Positions 11,565 to 22,830 of a DNA stretch of 64,000 nt are shown piece by piece (position 1 is the first letter of the stretch; each line of letters opens with the position of its first letter). Where the stretch lies: the NCBI GenBank assembly GCA_022828595.1, contig JAKGHH010000003.1, forward strand, positions 16,864,934-16,928,933. The letters run 5' to 3'. The notes below the pieces were generated by a model. That model ran no database searches and was not told the origin of the DNA. It saw only the letters and a list, made by a program, of their open reading frames with translations. The DNA is from Nelumbo lutea. Taxonomy: Eukaryota; Streptophyta; Magnoliopsida; Proteales; Nelumbonaceae. The position numbers and the translations under genes are program-made.

Positions 11565-13476
11565 ATGGGCCTCAACCCTCTTCAGTCCATGCGAGTAGAA
11601 GGAAGGTTGGTGGGCCGATCTGTGATGATCTTGATTGACAGTGGCTCAACCCTGAATTTCATCACTTGCCGATTAGCAATGCAACTAGGTATGTCTATAC
11701 AACCCACTCCACTCTTTTCAATCTATATGGCTAATGGAAGTCAGTTGACATGTGATGGTGTGTGCAAGAAGGAAAGGATCCTTATACAAGGCCACTATTT
11801 CATGGTGGATCTCCACCCATTGGATTTCTCAGGGGTTGATATTATTCTGGGAATTCATTGGTTACGTGGCCTAGGGCCGGCACTGTGTGATTGGGCCAAA
11901 ATGACAATGGACTTTTATCAAGATGGTCAAACTTGCCATCTCCAAGGGGTGCAACCTCCAAGTCCCCAAAGTGATACTGTAACTTCCATATTACGGGCCT
12001 CCAAGGATACTGGACAGCCCTTATTTATGCACTTAGGCATGTAGCCCACAGTTCCAACTTTAAACAATCAAGGCTGTGACCAGCCCACGGAAGCCCAACA
12101 CGAGGCACTACGATCGATACTCGATCAGTTTGTTGATGTGTTCAAGGAACCAAGCCAATTACCTCCACCCCAGGCCCATGACGATCAGATACCCCTCTTA
12201 CCAAATTCTAAACCGGCCAATGTGGGGCCATATAGATACCCCTATTTCCAGAAGCTAGAAATTGAGAAGGCGGTAAGAGAGCTAATGAACAAAGGGCATA
12301 TACAAACCAGCACTAGCCCATTTTCATCCCCTGTACTCCTAGTAAAAAAGAATGATGGTAGTTGGCGGTTTTGTGTAGATTACCGGGCCCTGAATCAGAT
12401 TACAGCGAAGGACAAGTTCCTGATACCCCTCATTGATGAACTATTGGATGAGTTAGGAGAAGCACAGGTGTTCTCCAAACTGGATCTGCGATCCGGGTAC
12501 CAGCAGATCCGGGTTCGCCAGGCCGACATCCACAAGACCGCTTTCCGAACCCATGATGGCCATTATGAGTTCCTGGTTATGCCGTTTGGGCTCACCAATG
12601 CCCCCTCCACCTTCCAGGCCCTTATGAATGACATTTTCAGGCCTTTCTTAAGGCAATTTGTTTTAGTATTCTTCGATGACATTATGGTTTACAACAGGGA
12701 CTGGGGCACCCATATGGAACATCTGAGACTTATCCTCACCACTCTAAAGGAACATCAATTACATGCCAAAATGACCAAGTGTTCTTTTGGACAAAAACAG
12801 ATACAATACTTAGGCCATGTGGTTGCAGCAGGGCGGGTCATGGCAGACCCAGAAAAGATAGAGGCCATCCAAAAATGGCCCAAGCCCACTACTGTTAAGG
12901 CCCATGGCCGCCCCTCTAACACGCCTGTTGAAGAAGGATTCTTTCAGATGGGTTGATGAAGCCCAACGGGCCTTTGAAGACTTGAAGACAACAGTTTCAA
13001 GCCCTCCAGTCCTTACTCTTCCAGATTTCACTCAGCCCTTTGAGATTGAGTGTGATGCCTCAGGTGCAAGGGTGAGGACCATCCTAGTGCAGAAGGGACA
13101 ACCCATTGCTTACTTCAGCAAGGCCTTATCAGCCGCCCACCAGAACCAGTCCACTTATGTCAAGGAGATGATAACAGTGGTAATGGCAGTCCATAAATGG
13201 CGTACCTATCTATTGGGGCACCAATTTATCATAAGGTCTGACCAACGAAGTCTGAAATATATAGCAAAACAAAGAGCGCACACTCCAGAGCAGCAAAAGT
13301 GGCTTAGTAAACTTATGGGCTTCGACTACCGAATAGAGTATAAACCTGGGCCTGCTAACAGGGTAGCTGATGCCTTATCACGGGTAGAAGAGCTGGCCCA
13401 CCTAACCTACTCTCAGTCTAGTTTTCCCTTGTTTGAAACCATAAGGCAAGAAGCAAGGACTGATCCACAGCTGTAG
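11565..13476 (+). pseudogene. gypsy pol, protease to RNase H, broken
   Basis: The protease (11565-12044) has the active-site LIDSGSTLNF and ends in a stop at 12042-12044. RT (12138-12956) follows in the same frame, with YRALNQITAKDKF, FSKLDLRSGYQQIRV, MPFGLTNAPSTFQ and the catalytic FFDDIMVYN. Near 12900 the frame jumps, and the conserved connecting segment of about 20 residues between RT and RNase H is missing, so there was a deletion that also shifted the frame. RNase H (12904-13476) shows FEIECDASG, GQPIAYFSKAL, RSDQRSLKY and NRVADALSR, then a stop. Confidence 0.88.
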
Positions 13477-13530
13477 GACATTAGGGAAAAATTAAGATAG
13501 AACCCTTCCCAGGTTGCAGGGTACCAAATT

Positions 13531-14994
13531 GTGGGACCATACCTCTTCTTCAAGGGACAGTTCGTGATTGCTCCAAATTCCAACCACAAAACTGAACTAT
13601 TAAAGTTGTTTCATGATTCCTCCTTGGGAGGACATTCAAGAGGGCTAAGGACTCTAAAGAGGCTCAGCAACCACTACCATTGGGTAGGTATGCACAAGGA
13701 TGTGTTACACTATGTATCTGAATGCCAGACCTATCAACGGCAGAAATACTCCTCACAGTCTCCCGCAGGCCTCCTAAAGCCCCTCAAGATTCCAGAGCAA
13801 GTATGGGAAGACCTCTCCATGGACTTCATCACCGGACTTCCCCGTTCTTTAGGGAAGGAAGTTATCATGGTAGTAGTTGACCGTCTCACCAAATATAGCC
13901 ATTTCTCTACTCTGCCTCACCCTTACACCGCAGCAACGGTGGCTAACATCTTCATACGGGACGTCGCCAAATTGCATGAGACACCAAGATCCATTGTGTC
14001 GGACCGTGACCCTACCTTCCTGAGTTCATTCTGGAAGGAATACTTCCGATTGCAAGGAACCCAACTGCACCCGTCCACAAGTTACCACTCCCAGACAGAT
14101 GGACAAACTGAAGTTCTTAATCGGTGCTTAGAAGCCTACCTAAGGTGCTTCATAGGGGAGAAGCCCAAACAGTGGGCTCATTGGCTTCCGTGGGCAGAAT
14201 ACCGGTACAACACAACTTATCAGTCAGCAGTAGGAATGACACCCTTCAAGGCTCTATATGGCAGAGAATCTCCTCCCATATTACCTTATGAATTTGGGTC
14301 GGCTAAGAAGGCAGAAGTAGAGACTCGCCTACTGGCTAGAGATGAGATCCTTAGACTGCTCAAGGCCAACTTGACTAAAGCCCAGCAAAAGATGAAGGCC
14401 TACTATGACTCTCACCACCGCCCACTAGAATTTCAGGTAGGTGATTTTGTCTACCTTAAGCTCCAACCTTACCGCCAGGTCTCAGTGATGAGACGGGCTT
14501 GGCACAAGCTAGCTCCCAGATATTATGGGCCCTATAAGATGCTGGAGAGAGTGGGCCTTGTTGCTTACAGATTGGACCTCCCTGCTACCTCGAAGCTACA
14601 CCCGGTGTTTCACATTTCACTTCTCAGGAAAGCTGTGGGAAATCATACCCCTATCTCACCGAACTTACCCCAATTTACAGATGAAGGGGGCATTTACACG
14701 AAGCCTGACAAGATTGTGGATTTCTGATGGGTTCGGCGAGGAGGGCAGGTGGTGCCAGAAGCCAAGGTTGAATGGGCCAATCTGCCTCCAGAAGGGGCCA
14801 CATGGGAACCTTATCTAAGGCTGAATGAGAGGTTTCCCAACCTAGACCTTGAGGGCAAGGTCAGTGCTAAGGGGGGAGGAACTGTTGAGACCCAAACACC
14901 CCATCCAGAACCCACTAGGGGAGTGGAGCAGGCCGCCACCTATCAGCCATTCACAAGAAGACAGAGGAGCCAGGCGGCAAAGCCCCATAATTAG
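13531..14994 (+). pseudogene. gypsy integrase and chromodomain-like tail, broken
   Basis: The integrase has the N-terminal zinc-binding region (HDSSLGGHSRGLRT ... ECQTYQRQKY), in which the second Cys of the usual CxxC is Tyr. The core catalytic residues sit in MDFITGLP, VSDRDPTFLS and SYHSQTDGQTE. A stop (TGA) at 14725-14727 falls just before WVRRGGQVVPEAKVEWANLP and then ATWEPYLRL. That last part has the strand-strand-helix style of the chromodomain at the end of chromovirus integrases. The frame is unchanged across this stop. Confidence 0.88.
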
Positions 14995-15279
14995 TTACAC
15001 TTAGAGTTGGTTACTCTGCCACCTGAAGATTTTCCACCCATGTTATCTGCCAGAGTTAGTTATTCAGAAATCAGAGGATATTCCCTATGATATTACACCT
15101 GTAGGCCAGCTATATAAGGCCATCATCACATAATGAAAGCAATGAATGATTCTCCCTTAGTTTTCCTCTCCCTAATTCCAATTTCTACATTCCCTCCCTT
15201 CTCTCTTTTCTCTCCATTTTCTGTTTCAGGAGGTCAAGCCTCCCTCGAAGAGGTTTCCGAGGTGAGCGGAAACTCACCA
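14883..15279 (+). repeat. 3' LTR of the gypsy element
   Basis: It pairs with 10129-10523, is preceded by the polypurine tract, and is followed by the GTTTG target duplication. Confidence 0.9.
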
Positions 15280-15509
15280 GTTTGTTAATAGCTAAAGTGG
15301 CCGAACTGAAAAGCTTATTGCTTTGTCTTTTAGTGAATAAGAATGAGGTTATGAGAACCTAAATGGATGAAATCAGAAGTTGGGTAGATTATTATACCTT
15401 GATATTTTAGTATTTAATTCTTTTATCCACCAAAAGACAAAGCAATAAGTCATTAAGTTCAGCAACTTCAGTCATAAGCCATTACCAATGGCCCCTTAAT
15501 TGTAAAAGA

Positions 15510-16148
15510 AAATAATATTACTAAACCTGTAAAACATTACCACAAGAAGAAGCACTATACAAGTATGGGAAAGCAAACTCAGAAAGAGGGAGGATCCTAA
15601 ACAAATGAAAAACAGATCAACCCATGAACTATGGAATTCTGGTCTTGGTCAAAAACATTTTTTTTTGAAAGATGAAGAAAATTTTATTAAGATCAAATCA
15701 AAGGATAATACAAAGAGTCTTCACTAGAAAAGGTGCAAGATGGAGCCTCAGCATAATCAAATGAAAAACAATGAACTGTCCAATTCATTGTTTATAAAGG
15801 AAAGATGTTATATAGAAGTGTCCATCAAGGTAGATATCTGATAGGCATCGTGTAAAGAACTTAATACAGTCAGGAGAATCCATGCAGACAATTCATAGAG
15901 GTAGAACAAGGAATATGGAGTATTTTATCAGCTTATACTTTTCTATAGACAATTGATTCTTCCCTTTTTTCATCTTGCCAAGTCAGACAATGCAACACGC
16001 ATCAAATTCTGATTCCTATGTTTGCATCCATGCAATATTACTTAATTTCCAATTTACAGGCCTCCTAGGCATAATGAGAACTCCAGTGGTCCAACCAATG
16101 GTGAGCAAACAAATCAAGATGTTGAGTTAGAGAACCTCCAAATGATAC
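15510..16148. other. repeat-derived sequence, possible LINE 3' end
   Basis: At 15657-15700 a T-run leads into 'gaaagatgaagaaaattttattaagatc', which resembles the T-run/3'-end style of minus-strand LINEs elsewhere in this window (19652, 37204, 59386). No coding domain is visible. It lies exactly where the last exon of the MLF-like gene would be expected. Confidence 0.35.
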
Positions 16149-16996
16149 CTTATCATGAAGTCCCCTCGAAACCTTGTGTGTGGCTCGACCAGTAGTTGTA
16201 TCAGCTTCTCTGTTCTCGTCTACAGTCACCTGACCACCAAAAGAGAGGCTTTAGTTTAAAGAGTCCCATATCATCCAAACTGTCAACCAAATAGATGTAC
16301 ATACCCCATCACTGCCAATCCTGGTTGTAGACGAAGTATAATATGCCCCATTGGCACCTCCATAAGTAATAGTGGAACTCTGAAAGCTATAACTACGAGC
16401 TTGGGGATGCGCTCTATCTGCCCTGTTATAGTCATTCCAATACTGAACATGCTTGCTCTTCCTCTTTGAAAGATAAAACACAATGAATCTCTACTTCAAC
16501 AGTATATATAAATAGCAACTACAAGAGTATATATATATATAGTTTCAGTATGCAATTACAGCAAGGACTTAACCTTGAGATTCATCATCTGGATCCTCAA
16601 CATACGGTTCCTTTGACCTAGAATACTTCCTAGGGTTTTCAGTCTTCTCTTTCGCTTTGGCTCCTTGTTCTTCTTTGGACTCATCTTCAGATGTTATCTC
16701 TTTGATAATCGGCCCCTTTGGTTTACTGGATTGTGGAGCTTGATGCTCCAGGAATCCAACTGGATGCATATCTGAGTCTCCAAAAAACCTTGAACTTGAC
16801 CCGTACATGCTCAGTCCCATCATACTAAATTCAAACATGCTTTGGAATGGACTAAGTAAAGAAAGGATCACTGAAAGAGTCCCTTCCCCCCCAAAAAAAA
16901 ACTAGAGGTTAGACTCCTATGAATACCAAAGCCACCAAAACCACCAAATTCAGCAAAAGGATCGCCAAAACCAAAGAAAACGCACCTCTCTGCTTT
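16149..16996 (-). pseudogene. myeloid leukemia factor (MLF)-like gene, decayed and truncated
   Basis: Three exon-like blocks on the minus strand match plant MLF proteins. Block A (about 16996-16574) encodes FFGFGDPFAEFGGFGGFG, HRSLTSSFF, then DPFFT and, in another frame, SPFQSMFEFSMMG, and later KEPYVEDPDDES; it ends in a donor GTTAAGT. Block B (16463-16305) encodes RKSKHVQYWNDYN and SSTITYGGANGAYYTSSTTR. Block C (16229-16149) encodes READTTTGRATHKVSRGLHDK and ends at a GTATCA donor. The frame breaks inside block A, beside T9/G8 homopolymers (16889-16905) and at a TAG after DPFFT. The A-B junction is out of phase, and the final exon of the family is absent. MLF proteins are conserved eukaryotic factors with poorly understood plant roles. 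The homopolymer break could be a sequencing error, but the missing exon could not. Confidence 0.7.
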
Positions 16997-17584
16997 TTTT
17001 TTTTCTAAGTACTTATTCCCTGAGAAAACCCATAATAAGATAACATCCCAAGGAACCAAAAATGAAGGAAGATTCAATGAACCGAATAGATTCAAGATTC
17101 AAGAGGAAAATGAAGGAAGATTCAAGAAAACCCATAGGACGAAGAAATATCAGAATACCTCTCAGGAAAAGGCAAATCGATAGATTTGGAGTTCAGATCT
17201 CTCTTCCGACGAGGGAAGTGACCTAAAAATGAAAAGAAAATCAAAACGAGAGTTTAGATCTCTCATTACCTCGGCAAATGGATTTATTTGGAGTTCAGAT
17301 CTCTCTTACCTCTATCGCAGAACCTTTCTCTTCTCTATCGAATGCTCGAAGAGAAAACAGTCAAAACCTATGCTTATTTACTTCGACCAAAATCATGGCA
17401 AAATTTCCTTTGTTTTTTATAAAGCAATATTCTCACCTATTTTCGATGCAAACCTTGGTCTATACACATTTTTGCATAAAAAATAGGTGTATTTTTTAAA
17501 CCTTACCAAATGAATGCAAATCTGAACCAGAATGCAAATTTGCAACTGTTCAGATTTGCACTCCAACCAAACGCAGCCAAAGGA
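16997..17584. other. possible 5' part of the MLF-like gene; nothing firm
   Basis: A duplicated motif 'tttggagttcagatctctctt' occurs near 17185 and 17286. Several short frames exist but none looks coding. A first exon of the MLF-like gene could lie here, but I cannot identify it. Confidence 0.3.
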
Positions 17585-17626
17585 AAGTTCAAGGGGGCAA
17601 TTGTCACTGACCCCATAGTATGGGGG
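17585..17626. repeat. solo end of the 2.5-kb MITE family
   Basis: The stretch 'gaaagttcaagggggcaattgtcactgacccc' matches the right terminus of the element at 2499-3106. The opposite end was not found nearby. Confidence 0.45.
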
Positions 17627-17650
17627 GCTTTGTAATTTACCCTTCGAAAA

Positions 17651-17977
17651 ACTTCCTCACAACTTCAATTATTTTCCCTGCCTGAGAATAATCTAGAAGG
17701 TGAGATTCCAAAGCCATTATTTGAGTTGAAACAACTCACTTTTCTCCGGTTAACACAAAACAAATTCACAGGTACCATTCCAAATGCTTTCTCAAGATTC
17801 AAGTTCCTTTCATATTTGAAAGGAAGTGTAGGCGTAGAGGAGGGGAAGTGTAGAGATGACACGAGTACTGATCAATTGTTTGAGAAAAATGCCATATTTG
17901 AGTTAGAAAGAATTAATGCTCAAAGGGAGGTATCTATGAAGGTGGAGAAATGCCCTAATGCATTAAGAAAGATTTAG
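17651..17977 (+). pseudogene. leucine-rich-repeat fragment of a receptor-like protein
   Basis: The frame reads SQLQLFSLPENNLEGEIP, KPLFELKQLTFLRLTQNK, FTGTIPNAFSRFKFL. This is two consecutive plant extracellular LRRs (LxxLxLxxNxLxGxIP), as in LRR receptor kinases. The tail from about residue 57 onward no longer resembles LRRs. No signal peptide, transmembrane segment or kinase is nearby, so it is a short relic. Confidence 0.6.
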
Positions 17978-17989
17978 AAGACAGAAAAC

Positions 17990-18480
17990 CAATCAAAAGA
18001 GGCATGTTTCAAATGTTTTTGCCAGGTCGAAGCTGGGAGTATTTGGAGCGGGATTAAAAAAAGAAAAGGAAGAAGAAAGATAAAGAAATAAGCCCATATG
18101 AGAAAAGAGTTTTCTATATTAGACAGTGGGCATGATGAGAAAATGGATAAAGCTTAAGTTGAGCATTTCATCAGTTGGTTGTTTGGGTTCAGGGTGTTTT
18201 TCTTATGTGCTTTTTGGCAGGATTTGGAGGGTCTGGGATATACAGCCTATTGTTTGTTTTAGTTGTTCTAGGGATTGGTGGAAGGGATCTCTGTGATATC
18301 TGTACTCGGTTATGGATTTGTTTCTTAAGGTGTTTTGTTTTGTATATAGGGTTATTTTTCTGTTTAAGGGACTATTTGTTAGGGCAGGCCTGTCATATTC
18401 TGGGTCTGTTCTTGCTGGGTGATTTCTTACCTTTTTCACTTATAAAGTTTATTTTTTATTTAACTTCAAAAAAAACTTAA
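17990..18480 (+). repeat. possible non-LTR retrotransposon 3' end
   Basis: This is a G/T-rich strand ending in 'ttataaagtttattttttatttaacttcaaaaaaaa'. It resembles a LINE 3' untranslated tail in plus orientation. There is no coding domain. Confidence 0.25.
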
Positions 18481-19640
18481 ATCTCCAAGGAAACAAGCTA
18501 AATGGGTCCATTCGGAAAACCATGGAGCATCTTAAGCAACTAAGTATTATCTGAATTTTCAAAGAACATTATCTTAAATCAATAGGTGAAAACAAATTGT
18601 CCATTTCAATTAAGACACAAATCAATTGCCATTTCAACAGACAATGTAAAGCAGTCTTACTTGATGTTCTCTATGAATTGCTTGAGAACAATCACATGAT
18701 GTTCTTTTCTTTGATTAGTAACAATCACATTATGTTCTCCACTATGACATGTTCAACAGACAATGGTTTGGGCATTTTCTTGCCCCATCTATGACATGTT
18801 CTCCACTTAAGACTTTACTACTGATTATGAGAAAATGTATTTATTTGTTTCTTTCTTTTTTAGTTTTTTTTTTTTCTAGAATTTGCATACATGAGGAAAA
18901 TTACAACTTAGGTTGACATTTTCAGCTTTGGACAAGTGGTGATGGAGTTCCTAACCAAAAGAAGTCCAATTGGGCCAATAGAAGAGAATGGATTGTGAAT
19001 TACTCTTCATCAATTGGTGGATTAGGCTCTCAAAAATGGAGCAGAAAGGCTTTTTCAAGTGACTGACCCAGATCTAGCTCTCACCATATCCGCCCAAAAG
19101 GAGCAAAAGAAAGTGATTGATCTCCTTGAATTGGCCTTGTCTTGCACTTTCTTGCCGAAGAAGGCGAATCGAATTAGCTCTCACCAGAGGATCGGACATA
19201 CATGAATGAGGTCTTGTCTGCCCTTTTGAAGACAAGGCGAGTAGAATTAGATCCAAGCAATGACGCTTTCTTGCCGAAGAAGGGATAAAAGCCCCTAGAC
19301 CATGATCTCATGAAAGCATTCTATGGATGTTTTCAAAGCTATGAACTTACCAATAAGATCCTTACAATCCACTAACTTTGATTGGGATTTGACCATTACT
19401 GAGATAAGAGCACATCAACAACTGTACAGGATCAATGATCTTCATGATAGTTTAATACATTTTGTTGTAATGGATTTGAAACTTGTAATTGACCAAAACA
19501 TTCAAATCTTATAACAATTATCATTTCAAATAAGGCTTTCATTCTATTATTACAAGCTTTCTTAAAAACTGTCTTTCATAATATTGGGAGGATCACAGAG
19601 GTGATGTAGAGTTGCTGACATCTTAATGCCAAAAATTGCA
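18481..19640. other. intergenic, no firm feature
   Basis: A short repeated phrase 'tttcttgccgaagaagg' occurs at about 19149 and 19268, within a 160-bp region that may be a decayed coding fragment. I could not assign it. Confidence 0.3.
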
Positions 19641-19651
19641 ATCAATCTGAT

Positions 19652-19969
19652 TTTTTTTTTTTGAAATTTCATTAAGAAAACAAAAAGAAAGTACACGAGG
19701 AAGGTGATAAGAAATCACCAGAGAAAAGAAAGAACAATCCCACCATCCAATACAACTCGCACACAACCTACAAGAACCTGACCAATACATCACACGACAA
19801 CTCTCACACAGATCAAAATGGAAACTTCTTAACCTTCTCCCTCATTCCACTTCTCCACCTTCCTTCAAAATAGTCTTCTTACATCTCTCCTTCCTATTTT
19901 TCTCAAATCCTTTGAAGGCTTTTCTAGTGAATGCCTCTACACCCAAGATAAAAAGGCCCAAGGCCTTGC
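19652..19969 (-). mobile_element. short 5'-truncated retroposon with 9-bp TSD
   Basis: A 318-bp insertion is flanked by the exact repeat CAATCTGAT (19643-19651 and 19970-19978). A T-run at its left edge is a poly(A) tail on the minus strand. Direct repeats plus poly(A) are the mark of LINE-mediated integration. The sequence next to the tail is like the LINE 3' ends elsewhere in the window. Confidence 0.65.
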
Positions 19970-20141
19970 CAATCTGATGAGATTAATTTTCAACCATGCA
20001 ATCACAGGCTTCTGCTTCTGTAATGGGGTTTTTTTTGAGGAACAAATACATAAATAATGTGATTAGATTTTAATATGATTAAAAAGCCATTCATTCTCAC
20101 ATACACAGGTTAATAACAGTTCAAAAGAAAATCAATTTGGC

Positions 20142-21054
20142 CTAAGTCGTTGGTGGATCATACTGCAGAAATTCCTCTATAGTTGGTGGGAACTCAAACA
20201 CTCCAAAACCACTATCATCTTCACCAGCACAAGCTGCTTTACCCAAGAGCAAGTGAACCAATCTCAAGGGCTCCTTCCTTTCTCCATCACCACCACTTAA
20301 GAAGTACTTAATCCACCCATCCAACCTCTCCATTTCCTTCACACACTTGGGTCCCCTCACCCCAGCAATCTTTGAATAAAACCCTCCACGACAAAAGCAA
20401 AACCCATCACTAGTTCTCTGTTTCTGCTTATCCTTTTCTTCATCTTCATTTTCTGTGGTGCAGTCTGACAAACTCAGGAGTTCAATCAACTGCTTGATAT
20501 CATCCTTGTTGTTTCCAGCCTCACCAATGACCTGGTCTTGTTTTTCCATGTTTGGTGGAGGTGGGTCTTCATGGGTCACTGGGAAGTCAAGAGAATGGGA
20601 GAGAAACTCTGGAGGAGGTTCACTGTCATGGAGGGCTGAGCTGCTGCTGCTGCTGTTGGGTTGTTGGTCGTAGTTGAGGTAAATAGGAGAGCTAAGAGGG
20701 TCAGTTGAATTGCAACTTGTTCCTATTCTAGTTGATGAAGAACAGTGTCCATGAACCTGCGATGAACTTTCTGATTTCAACCTCTTCTCAACCTGTTCAG
20801 ATGTAAATTGTAATTAAAATGTAACAAAAATAAATATAGTTTGATGATGGGGTTTTGATATTATATGACTATTTAATATTTACCTGCTTAAGAGAAGAGA
20901 AGAAGCTGGTATGGAGTGAAGGTGGTCGCATCTTTCTTCTCGATTTACCGTTCTTCTGTTTCGTGTCTGCAAATATAATCTCCCTCACAGGAATAGGGGA
21001 AACCCTTTTAGAGGCTTTTTGGACAGCGAGACACCTCCCTACACATGAGTGCAA
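20142..21054 (-). CDS. conserved plant protein of unknown function, two exons
   Basis: Exon 1 (21054-20884) encodes MHSCVGRCLAVQKASKRV through LHTSFFSSLKQ and ends at the donor CAG/GTAAATA. Exon 2 (20792-20142) follows the acceptor GAACAG and continues VEKRLKSESSSQVHG in the same phase, giving about 273 residues with no stop. The middle is low-complexity (Ser, Pro and acidic runs, residues about 60-170). The C-terminal third is ordered: FCFCRGGFYSKIAG, RGPKCVKEMERLDGWIKYFL, EPLRLVHLLLGKAA and a final FPPTIEEFLQYDPP. I recognise this as a plant family without known function. No signal peptide or membrane helix is seen; the basic stretch KQKNGKSRRKMR could be a nuclear signal. It appears intact and is the best-preserved minus-strand gene here. 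Confidence 0.8.
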
Positions 21055-21061
21055 GGTTTAA

Positions 21062-22640
21062 AAGGCTAAAGGAGGAGGTAAGGCAGTTGGGTGTGATAGG
21101 GGAGAGGCCTAAGCCTCAAACAATAAATAAATAAATAAAAGTTTGTGGATAATCTATAAATAATAGAGAGTTGAAAAACATAAAATTAAAGTAAGATAAA
21201 GCAAGAGGTCCTTCAATTCAGCCATTTCAATTGTAATGAAATGACCCCTTATTTACATTCTGAAGTTCTTAAGTCCTGAACCCAACTCTCCTTTTGTCCC
21301 TTTGTTCTTTTGGATGGTCTAACTGATTGAGTTTTAATTTGTATTCAACTTGTTATGTGCTGGTTATTATAAGTTATAGGTAAAACTTCTATGTCCCACG
21401 AACTAAGTATAATTTTTTCTCAATTACTAAAATTTAAGGTGGGGACCCTCCACTTCGAAGATTTGGCATTACCAATTTCAATTTTTAATAAGAGAGAGTT
21501 TCTTTTCAGTTTTCACACTAACAAAGGTAACCTGCGGTCCTTTCAACAGCCCCTAATACAACAACCCTGATTTAATTGAATCTAAGATTCTTCTCAACAA
21601 CATTGCCGGAAAGACATCTTCTATCTTTCAACTTTTGAACTATACTTTTTTTTTATAATTTTTAGCAAGTTATTCATTCAAAACCAAAACTTCGAAAGGA
21701 AAAAAAAAATAAGTGTTGTAAAAGTTGATATTCATGGCTATTTTCTAGCTTTCTAGGTACAGAAACTGGAAAAAAGTGGCGAGTAATGAGAGTCCTAATC
21801 TTAAGCCACAATTGCAGATAAAAATGGCTTTAGCTCATTCGTGTTTTTCACCAACTACAGTATACAGTATAGAAATCCACATCGCAATTGGCAAGTAAAT
21901 AACGCCAAATCTTCAGAATGTACATTCTCAATTTCTCATAAACTTTTTCTTAAGATACAAATAAAATAGAATATAACTCTATCATTGAAACGCCAAACAA
22001 ATAAAAGAACCCTGCCATTGAGATTCCATGAAGCAAAAGCAAAACATATTGAACGTTATTTTAGTTCCATCATGCTCTGTCATTGAAATGACAAAACATA
22101 AGCTTGTTTCTTAGTTCCACCTTGCTTCGTTTTCTTTTTTTTATCTCAAAATAGAATATTTTCGGACTGATTTAAGAAGAACAAGCCATTAAGATTTAAG
22201 GCTGAAGCAAGAAAACATAATATTTGTTTAAAAAATAAAAGAGAGCACGATGGAACTGACCATGGAATATTGAACAGAAAGACATAGCATGAAGAGAGAA
22301 GGGAATTACCGGGCTAACCTGCTGTTCTTCTTCACCGGTAATGGTTAAGAATGCCATCACCGCCCGTAATGGCCGATACCTTGTCCGTTCCACCGGTTCT
22401 GGAACAATTAAAAAATAAAAAAAGAATACATTAGTTTTCAGGGGATGCAACGGCCAAACCAAGGATTAAAAAGAAGAAGAAGAACCATGGCCAGTATCCG
22501 GACGAAGGTTGCCGCCGGTCGCCGGTTGCTCTGGTCACTAGCCGGTTGAAAGGTAGAACCCTGACCCTGGACGGGAGTGAGAGGGAGAGGGAGGATAGGG
22601 ACTGCGGACGAGAGAGAGACGTTTCAAAATCTGACTATAA
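21062..22640. other. upstream/intergenic, no gene recognised
   Basis: This includes the 5' region of the minus-strand gene ending at 21054. A GC-richer patch at 22320-22560 has short frames on both strands but nothing with a domain. It could be a 5' untranslated or promoter region. Confidence 0.35.
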
Positions 22641-22649
22641 TAATTTTAG

Positions 22650-22830
22650 GGCCCAAACGGCTGCCGTTAAGAGGCGAGTTCCGTTAATTTTGAAAGCTGA
22701 AGACATTAAACGACGTGGCGGCCCGGTCCATGTATGCGAGTTCGAGAACCAGCGTGCAGCGTGGGAGTGTAGAAGTTAACAAAACACATATGACATACCT
22801 CGTTCCCAGTCGCGGGAAAACCCTAATTCC
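22650..22830 (+). promoter_or_regulatory. candidate bL32m promoter with telo-box and site-II-like motif
   Basis: AAACCCTAA, the telo-box typical of plant ribosomal-protein promoters, lies at 22818-22826. GGGCCCA at 22649-22655 resembles a site II element (TGGGCC/T). The local sequence is GC-richer than its surroundings. If this drives bL32m, a 5'UTR intron of about 1.7 kb must separate it from the ATG at 24603, with an acceptor such as ATCCAG just before 24580. That link is inference. Confidence 0.35.

Larger units (their letters stand above)
10129..15279 (+). mobile_element. Ty3/gypsy LTR retrotransposon (chromovirus type), perfect 5-bp TSD
   Basis: The element is about 5.15 kb. LTRs lie at 10129-10523 and 14883-15279, each starting TGTTGAGACCC and ending CTCACCA. 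The target duplication GTTTG is exact (10124-10128 and 15280-15284). The PBS TGGTATCAGAGC starts at 10528, and the polypurine tract AAGGGGGGAGGAAC directly precedes the 3' LTR. Order is gag, protease, RT, RNase H, integrase, chromodomain-like tail, which is gypsy order. Short LTRs, small size and the tail style resemble the Reina-type chromoviruses. It is defective through stops, frameshifts and one internal deletion. Confidence 0.93.
10108..15505. repeat. older MITE-like foldback element split by the gypsy insertion
   Basis: The left end (about 10114-10128, AAGGGTCTGTTTG) and the right part (15285-15503) form an inverted-repeat element once the gypsy is removed. The stretch after the gypsy (TTAATAGCTAAAGTGG, then CTTATTGCTTTGTCTTTTAG) is matched in reverse complement by 15425-15500, which ends CCATTACCAATGGCCCCTTA. 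The terminal similarity is imperfect. The superfamily is hAT-like by TIR style only, and no clean outer target duplication was found. Confidence 0.55.
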
